A stretch of 49,584 nt of DNA. Source: Clostridium sp. MSJ-8 (GTDB lineage Bacteria > Bacillota > Clostridia > Clostridiales > Clostridiaceae). The DNA lies in contig NZ_JAHLQH010000008.1 in NCBI RefSeq assembly GCF_018918325.1, forward strand, positions 1 through 49,584, in the 5' to 3' direction. Positions 44,324 to 49,584 of the stretch are shown here, in pieces. Made by a program: the position numbers and the translations under genes. Each line of letters begins with the position of its first letter. Within the stretch, counting starts at the first letter, position 1. The notes below the pieces were generated by a model. It was given only the letters and a program-made list of their open reading frames with translations, searched no databases and had not been told where the DNA came from.

Positions 44324-46072
44324 ATGAAAATGAAAGTTAATAAAAGGAGTATAAAAAATGAATTAATTACTGTTTTTTCAGCAATATTTTTAATAGCAGG
44401 AATAATTATAGTGGTATTTGGAACACATAAGTCTAGTAGCAGTATAAAAGAAGTATCTAATGAAATAATAGATGATAAATTATATGCAGATGTTAATGCT
44501 ATGAATAGTTATCTTCAATATAAATATGGTGGCGTGACAAAGACAAATGGGAAATTAACTGATAAGTCTGGATTAGATATAGCAGGAGATACAGAAGTAG
44601 TAGATAAGGTATTACAAGATCTTTCAGATGTTGCAACAATATATGTAAAAAACGGTGATGAATTCGAGATTGTTTCAACTAATATAAGAGACAAAGATAA
44701 TAAGAGAATAACAGGAACATTAGAGAAGAATCAAGCAGCTTATAAATCTCTTATGAATGATAAAGCTTATAATGGAATAACTATAGTAAATGGACAACAA
44801 TATAAATCAACATATTCAATGATAGTTGGACAAAGTGGTAAAACAATAGGTGTTTTATTTGTTGGTATGTCAATAGAGAATGTTAATGCATCAATAGCAT
44901 CAAACTTAAGTGAAATTAGAATAGCGTATTATATATTAGGAGCTGTATGTTTAGTTGTTTGTATAGCAGTAACTTATTTTGTTGGAAATGCTATTACTAA
45001 GAATTTAATTAAGATAGCTAAATATACAAATAACATGAAGGAATTAGATATATCACAAGATATTCCTGAAGGTTTAAATAAAATTAAAGATGAGGTAGGT
45101 ACGGTATCAAATTCCTTACAAGTTGCAGTTACAAGTTTAAGAAAGTTTATTTCTGATAGTGATTCTATGGCATCAAGTGTTAATAATCATGCTGGATCAG
45201 TTCTTGAAAATATGGAACAAGTAACTAATACCTCTGGTGAAATAGCAGAAGTTATTAATCAGATAGCAGAAGGAGCAACTAATCAAGCTAAAGATATAGA
45301 AAATGGTTCACAAGAAACTGAAGAATTAGGTAAATATATTGATTTAAATAATAAAGAATTTGATACTTTGGTTAAACTTATGGATCAAGTAGATAAACTA
45401 AGAGCTCAAGGATATGCAAGTGTTAATAGCTTGTCAGAAGAAAGTAAAGAAGCATTAGCAGCTACAAGTGAGATATATGAAGTTATTAAAGACACAAATG
45501 ATAAAGCTAAGAATATAGAAGTAGCAAGTGCTAAGATTAAAGATGTTGCAGAACAAACTAACCTTCTATCATTAAATGCAGCTATAGAAGCAGCAAGAGC
45601 TGGAGAAGCTGGTAAGGGATTCTCGGTAGTAGCAGAAGAAGTTAGTAATCTAGCAGATGAATCTAATAAGTTAGTACAAGAAATAGAAGTTGTTATTCAA
45701 GAATTAACAAGCAGAACAGAAAGTGCTGTTGAAACAGTTGATAAAATGATAAATATGATGAAGAATCAAGATGTAGCAGTTGGTGACACAGTAGAGAAAT
45801 TCAATGGAATATCTCAAAGCATAACTGAAACAAAAGCAAGTATAGATAGATTAAATGAATCTTCTAATAACATGAATGATAAGAAGAAGGTAATAATAGA
45901 TGTTATGCAAAACTTATCTGCTATAGCAGAAGAAAATGCAGCATCTACAGAAGAAGTTGCGGCATCAGTACAAGAACAAACTTCTATTATCAATGAATTA
46001 TCTAATTCGGTAGAAGATATGGTAGAAATGTCTAAGGATATGAAGAAGAATATAGAAAAATTCCAATATTAA
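44324..46072 (+). CDS. Methyl-accepting chemotaxis protein
   Basis: Membrane receptor of 582 residues. An N-terminal membrane segment (about 15-33) and a second (about 204-224) bracket a single Cache-type sensor domain (with the typical GKTIGVLFVGMSIE end). A HAMP-like region follows, then the long coiled-coil signalling domain with the tip EQTNLLSLNAAIEAARAGE, then GKGFSVVAEEVSNLADES for CheA/CheW contact. Ligand unknown. It is monocistronic, with GGGAG before the ATG and a terminator behind. Confidence 0.93.
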   Translation: MKMKVNKRSIKNELITVFSAIFLIAGIIIVVFGTHKSSSSIKEVSNEIIDDKLYADVNAMNSYLQYKYGGVTKTNGKLTDKSGLDIAGDTEVVDKVLQDLSDVATIYVKNGDEFEIVSTNIRDKDNKRITGTLEKNQAAYKSLMNDKAYNGITIVNGQQYKSTYSMIVGQSGKTIGVLFVGMSIENVNASIASNLSEIRIAYYILGAVCLVVCIAVTYFVGNAITKNLIKIAKYTNNMKELDISQDIPEGLNKIKDEVGTVSNSLQVAVTSLRKFISDSDSMASSVNNHAGSVLENMEQVTNTSGEIAEVINQIAEGATNQAKDIENGSQETEELGKYIDLNNKEFDTLVKLMDQVDKLRAQGYASVNSLSEESKEALAATSEIYEVIKDTNDKAKNIEVASAKIKDVAEQTNLLSLNAAIEAARAGEAGKGFSVVAEEVSNLADESNKLVQEIEVVIQELTSRTESAVETVDKMINMMKNQDVAVGDTVEKFNGISQSITETKASIDRLNESSNNMNDKKKVIIDVMQNLSAIAEENAASTEEVAASVQEQTSIINELSNSVEDMVEMSKDMKKNIEKFQY

Positions 46073-46086
46073 AATTATCCTAAAAA

Positions 46087-46136
46087 AATGCCTGTGAACT
46101 AAAGATTAATATGGTTCATAGGCATATTTTCTTTTA
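46087..46136 (+). terminator. Terminator of the chemoreceptor gene
   Basis: TGCCTGTGAAC pairs with GTTCATAGGCA (one G-U), followed by TATTTTCTTTT. Confidence 0.75.
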
Positions 46137-46190
46137 AATTAGGAAACTATATATTGAGGCTATAATTATGTGTGTGCAAGGGTGGTTGAA

Positions 46191-46739
46191 GTGAGAAAGA
46201 ATATAGAAGAATACATAGTAACTATTCTTAAAGATAATAATATGGATGAGAATGAAGCAGCAGAAAATATGCTTATACAAGAATTTACCAGAATATATGA
46301 AGAGTGTCTAGATTATTATCATATAAAATATTTAAAAAAGGATGAAGTTAATAAATATGAAACTTGGGACCTTCCAGAAAGTGAAGAAGCCTTTAGTAGG
46401 GCAAAGGAGCTATTTGGAATAAAAGCGATAATTGATAAGACTTATTTAGTGTTAGAAAATTATAAGTTGTACAAGAAAATGAAAAAAGTATACTTTGGAA
46501 TATTATATTCATTACATGCGCTAATTCTTATAATTACATTTTATGGGATAGCATTTTCTAAAACTACTGATAGTAAAATGACAACATTATTAGTTTGGGT
46601 TGCTGTTATTGTTTTGTCAGTTGGATTCGTTATAGTAATAGAGAGTACAAAATCTAAGCTTAAGAAGTTATTCCATCAAATAAAAGACAATCAAGAATAC
46701 TTTTATGTTAAAGAAAAAGATGAAAATTTAATAAAGTAA
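46191..46739 (+). CDS. Hypothetical two-helix membrane protein, 182 aa
   Basis: The N-terminal 95 residues are helical and charged; two membrane segments follow near 103-125 and 133-153, then a short basic cytoplasmic tail. I know no family. AAGGGTGG directly precedes GTG 46191, which I take as the start; the longer reading from 46170 begins ahead of this ribosome binding site. It lies 39 bases before the YhgE/Pip gene and may be co-transcribed with it. Confidence 0.6.
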   Translation: MRKNIEEYIVTILKDNNMDENEAAENMLIQEFTRIYEECLDYYHIKYLKKDEVNKYETWDLPESEEAFSRAKELFGIKAIIDKTYLVLENYKLYKKMKKVYFGILYSLHALILIITFYGIAFSKTTDSKMTTLLVWVAVIVLSVGFVIVIESTKSKLKKLFHQIKDNQEYFYVKEKDENLIK

Positions 46740-46778
46740 TGGTAAAAGATGATTATAGAGAGGAAGTGCAGAATTTAA

Positions 46779-48707
46779 ATGAACATTATAAAGATATTTA
46801 AGGACGATATGAAAAGATTAATTAAGAATCCAATAGCTATTATTGTAATTATAGGAGTTATAGTATTGCCATCTTTGTATGCTTGGTTTAATATAATAGC
46901 CAACTGGGATCCGTATAGTAATACAGGTGGAATATCTGTTGCTGTTGTTAACAATGATAAAGGATATAAACTTATGGGTAAAGAGATGTCTTTAGGTGAT
47001 AACATTATTGAAACATTAAAAAATAACGATAAGATGGGTTGGAAGTTTGTTGATGAGAATGAAGCTATTGAAGGAGCTAAAAGTGGTAAATATTATGCAG
47101 CCATAGTTATTCCAGAAGATTTTTCAAAAGATATAACTAGTGTGTTATCAGGAGATATAGTAAGACCTAGTATAGATTATTATTGTAATTCTAAGAAAAA
47201 TGCTATAGCACCTAAAATGACTAATAGTGGAGTATCAACAATTCAGAATCAAGTTAATACAACATTTGTTCAAACAATAACAAGATCTATAGAAGATGTT
47301 CTTATATCAACTGGAGAAGGTTCGGATAAGTATAATATAAGTAGCAATATTATTGAAGGGTTTAATAAAGTAAATAGTAACATGGATACTATTAAACAGA
47401 GTTTAAATGCATTTAATGATACAGTTAAAGCATTTAATGATTTAAACAATACGATGCAAACTTCTGTTAATGGTGTAGAATCACAGATAGATATAGCAAC
47501 TAATTCATTAGGAAATGCTAAGAATACAATAAATAGTTTCACAGCTATTGGTATCCCAGCAGGAGATGCAACTAATTCATCAAATGACTTACAGAATTCT
47601 CTATCAGATATACAAACTGGGTTAAATGAGATTCAAGATATATTAAACAATTCTTCTGGAACCAACATAGACATAGATAGAATTAATCAGATTATGCAGA
47701 ATATAAAGGATCAAAAAGATTCATTGAATAATAAGATTAATGCAGTTGTGAACCAAAGTGTTGCAGCAATAAAAAGTAATGCTAACACTTCAATAGATGG
47801 ACTTATAGCAAATCTACAAGGATTAAAAACTAATATAACCAATACAAAAGATGTTTTGAATCAATTAGGAAATGCATTAAGCTCTACTCAGAAGGCATTT
47901 GATACTACTATAGGATTAATAGAAGATATTCAAGGTAAAATAAATGATGCTTCAGAAGAAATAAAAGGAGTTGCACAAAATCAAAATTTAAAGAGTTTAT
48001 TTGATACATTATCCAATAATACAGAATTAATAAGTGAATTTATAGCAGCTCCAGTAGAAGTAGATACTAAAGAATTATATCCTATTGATAATTATGGTAC
48101 AGCAATGACACCATTTTATACAACTCTTGCTATATGGGTTGGTGGAATTGTTTTAGTAGCAATATTAAAGACAACTATAAAGAGTAGAGAACAGTATACT
48201 GAATTAAAACCATATCAAGAATATTTGGGTAGATATATATTATTCTTTATATTAGCATTTTTACAATCAACAATAATATGTTTAGGGGATATATTCTATC
48301 TTAAAATACAATGTGATAATAGAATAGCATTTTTAGTAGCGTGTTGGATGGCAAGTTTCATATTCTCTACAATAATATATACGCTTACAATATCGTTTGG
48401 AGATGTAGGAAAAGCGCTAAGTGTATTATTATTAGTAATTCAGTTAGCAGGTGCTGGTGGTACATTCCCTATAGAGGTAACACCAGAGTTCTTCCAGAAA
48501 ATTAATAAATTCTTGCCATTTACTCATAGTATAAATGCTATGAGAGAATCAATAGCGGGAATGTATGGAATGGATTATATGAAAGATTTAGTATATCTAT
48601 TAGCTTTCTTACCATTTGCTTTAGTTTTAGGATTATTACTTAGAAATCCACTTATTCATGCAAATGAATTCTTTGAAGAAAAATTAAAAAATACAGAACT
48701 AATGTAA
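46779..48707 (+). CDS. YhgE/Pip family membrane protein
   Basis: 642 residues. The N-terminal block KNPIAIIVIIGVIVLPSLYAW and NWDPYSNTGGISVAVVNNDKG is the Pip/YhgE signature, a membrane helix followed by an extracytoplasmic domain. The middle (about 190-420) is a long coiled-coil-like region rich in Asn, Asp and Thr. At least five membrane helices end the protein, with AGAGGTFPIEVTPEFFQ between them. The family includes phage infection protein and putative exporters of the ABC-2 type or type VII secretion relatives; the cargo is unknown. A GAGGAAG site precedes the ATG. Confidence 0.85.
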   Translation: MNIIKIFKDDMKRLIKNPIAIIVIIGVIVLPSLYAWFNIIANWDPYSNTGGISVAVVNNDKGYKLMGKEMSLGDNIIETLKNNDKMGWKFVDENEAIEGAKSGKYYAAIVIPEDFSKDITSVLSGDIVRPSIDYYCNSKKNAIAPKMTNSGVSTIQNQVNTTFVQTITRSIEDVLISTGEGSDKYNISSNIIEGFNKVNSNMDTIKQSLNAFNDTVKAFNDLNNTMQTSVNGVESQIDIATNSLGNAKNTINSFTAIGIPAGDATNSSNDLQNSLSDIQTGLNEIQDILNNSSGTNIDIDRINQIMQNIKDQKDSLNNKINAVVNQSVAAIKSNANTSIDGLIANLQGLKTNITNTKDVLNQLGNALSSTQKAFDTTIGLIEDIQGKINDASEEIKGVAQNQNLKSLFDTLSNNTELISEFIAAPVEVDTKELYPIDNYGTAMTPFYTTLAIWVGGIVLVAILKTTIKSREQYTELKPYQEYLGRYILFFILAFLQSTIICLGDIFYLKIQCDNRIAFLVACWMASFIFSTIIYTLTISFGDVGKALSVLLLVIQLAGAGGTFPIEVTPEFFQKINKFLPFTHSINAMRESIAGMYGMDYMKDLVYLLAFLPFALVLGLLLRNPLIHANEFFEEKLKNTELM

Positions 48708-48739
48708 TATAAAAAAACAAAAATTAAATGATAATAAAC

Positions 48740-48783
48740 AAAAAACTAATGTTATTTGATAATGTAAATAGCATTAGTTTTTT
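48740..48783 (+). terminator. Terminator after the YhgE/Pip gene
   Basis: AAAAAACTAATG pairs with CATTAGTTTTTT, with further pairing inside. Confidence 0.8.
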
Positions 48784-48814
48784 CTATTTGAATAAAGTAT
48801 ATTTATTACTACAT

Positions 48815-48981
48815 AATAAAAGAAGAACAAGTTAACCCACTACTTGTTCTTCTTTTTCTCATAAATTTTATACCTAATATACCTTTATGAAAGTTACAAT
48901 AACTTTCTCTATGTCTATAGAATAACATTAATTTCTTTGGATGAAAAGGGTTTACACCCATAGTTAATAAAATGTTTACAA
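48815..48981. repeat. 167-bp repeat element, copy 1
   Basis: Starts with AATAAAAGAAGAAC. Block 1 is a hairpin AGAAGAACAAGT/ACTTGTTCTTCT (48821-48853) with loop TAACCCACT and a T tract. Block 2 is GAAAGTTA-CAA-TAACTTTC (48889-48907). Block 3 has CTATG and CATAG ends that can pair (48908-48963). It ends with AATGTTTACAA. No gene is seen in it. The second copy is 232 bases further on. Confidence 0.85.
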
Positions 48982-49046
48982 TAAAGGCTAAATAAAATTT
49001 ATATCATATTACCTTACTCATACAACATACTTTTATTTTCATATAA

Positions 49047-49212
49047 AATAAAAGAAGAACAAGTTAACCCACTACTTGTTCTTCTCTTTCTCATAAATTT
49101 ATACCTAATATACCTTTATGGAAGTTACAATAACTTCCTCTATGACTATAGAATAACACTACTTTCTTAGAATGAAAAGGGTTTATATACATAGTTAATA
49201 GAATGTTTACAA
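49047..49212. repeat. 167-bp repeat element, copy 2
   Basis: Same order of blocks as copy 1. Block 1 is identical in stem and loop. Block 2 is GGAAGTTA-CAA-TAACTTCC (49120-49138): both partners of one pair have changed from A-T to G-C, so pairing is kept. CTATG/CATAG pairing is also kept although bases between differ. The last ~65 bases before each copy are unrelated. Confidence 0.85.
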
Positions 49213-49219
49213 ATTACGT

Positions 49220-49441
49220 TGAATGCAAAACTAACTTCCGTTTTAGCTAGACTATTGTGTTTGCAAGGGTAAAGTCAGTTTTTTTAGTTTGTTTTTATAG
49301 ATAAAATATTTGAAATAGGTTATAATTTTTATAAGATATTCAGTTTCTGGGGTATTTTTTTGCATACTTAATAAGCCAACGGAAATCTTTTGAAAAACTA
49401 AGTTCCGTTTGCTAAATTTTTGCAAGATTAAGTTTCACTGA
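49220..49441. repeat. Short related repeats, possibly ends of an insertion sequence
   Basis: AAAACTAACTTCCGTT (49228 on) and AAAACTAAGTTCCGTT (49395 on, approximate) are near copies; each is followed by a TTTGCAAG-type stretch, and an inverted AACGGAA lies around 49379. AAAACTAACTT and AAGTCAGTTTT with a T run also form a terminator-like hairpin (49228-49280). These lie directly downstream of the partial minus-strand gene at the window edge. Confidence 0.4.
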
Positions 49442-49465
49442 TATTTGTCTTAGAATTTTGATATC

Positions 49466-49584
49466 TTATTTTTTTAAAAGTGCAGGTTTTAAATGCACTT
49501 CATCTGCTGGAATATGTTTAAGTGAAAGTTTTTCTAGCAATGAATTATCTAATAGCATTTGGGCTAGTTTGAATGGTGTATTTC
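49466..49584 (-). CDS. C-terminal end of a protein, possibly a transposase (partial)
   Basis: On the minus strand an open frame enters the window at its right edge and stops at 49466. The 38 visible residues include TPFKLAQMLLDNSLLEKL and end KPALLKK; this style of ending and the flanking short repeats suggest a transposase tail, but I cannot assign a family. The start lies outside the window. Confidence 0.4.
   Translation of the reverse strand, partial: NTPFKLAQMLLDNSLLEKLSLKHIPADEVHLKPALLKK

Noticed and set aside
48815..49212. CRISPR array
   Set aside because: Only two long copies with an irregular non-spacer interval and internal hairpins; repeat length and number do not fit CRISPR, and no cas genes are present.

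Overview
The window is very AT-rich DNA of a spore-forming Firmicute, most likely a Clostridium sensu stricto. Support for this comes from the Csp-type germination protease next to a SleC-type cortex-lytic enzyme, the PyrR-controlled carAB genes, the ammonium transporter fused to a P-II domain, Gram-positive ribosome binding sites, and GTG/TTG starts. I cannot name the species.

Layout: (1) 1-6725 is an accessory block. A tRNA-Arg(ACG) gene is followed by an unrecognised gene on the minus strand. Then comes a plus-strand cluster: a radical SAM/SPASM enzyme with a PqqD-like N-terminus, a SNF2-type ATPase, a small methyltransferase, and two unlisted tiny genes encoding 31- and 33-residue peptides. 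The two peptides share an N-terminal KWKV motif and a C-terminal C-x-S-x-C motif. They have their own promoter, strong ribosome binding sites and a strong terminator. This looks like a ribosomally synthesised, post-translationally modified peptide (RiPP) system of a type I do not recognise, and it is the main discovery candidate. Gene remnants follow up to a shared terminator. (2) 6726-25902 is core chromosome: psd, a HAD phosphatase, amt-P-II fusion, ABC-F ATPase, acyl-CoA synthetase, haemolysin III-type membrane protein, DUF1836 protein plus ABC-class ATPase, AI-2E family protein, proBA, galE, feoAB, an SDR and a CmpB-like membrane protein. (3) 25903-30621 is carAB behind a PyrR-type leader with a possible leader peptide and an intrinsic terminator. 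(4) 30622-34336 holds a small gene under an SOS-like promoter, a pseudoknot-like RNA candidate, and murI, a DUF3783 gene, an XRE/S24-like regulator and a cyclophilin. (5) 34337-48707 holds the germination pair csp-sleC, a PflX-like radical SAM protein, a YARHG-domain membrane protein, a YkvI-like transporter, a lipoprotein, a TIGR01212-type radical SAM protein, comB, a chemoreceptor and a YhgE/Pip protein. (6) 48708-49584 has no complete gene. It holds two tandem copies of a 167-bp element whose hairpin shows a compensatory base change, then short repeats and the C-terminal end of a protein that may be a transposase.

How genes work together: in the first block the radical SAM enzyme would modify the two peptides, with the methyltransferase and ATPase as partners of unknown role; no dedicated transporter or protease is visible. 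proBA make proline from glutamate, carAB make carbamoyl phosphate for pyrimidines and arginine under PyrR, feoAB import ferrous iron, and Csp is expected to activate SleC during germination. All calls come from reading the sequence; no database search was done.
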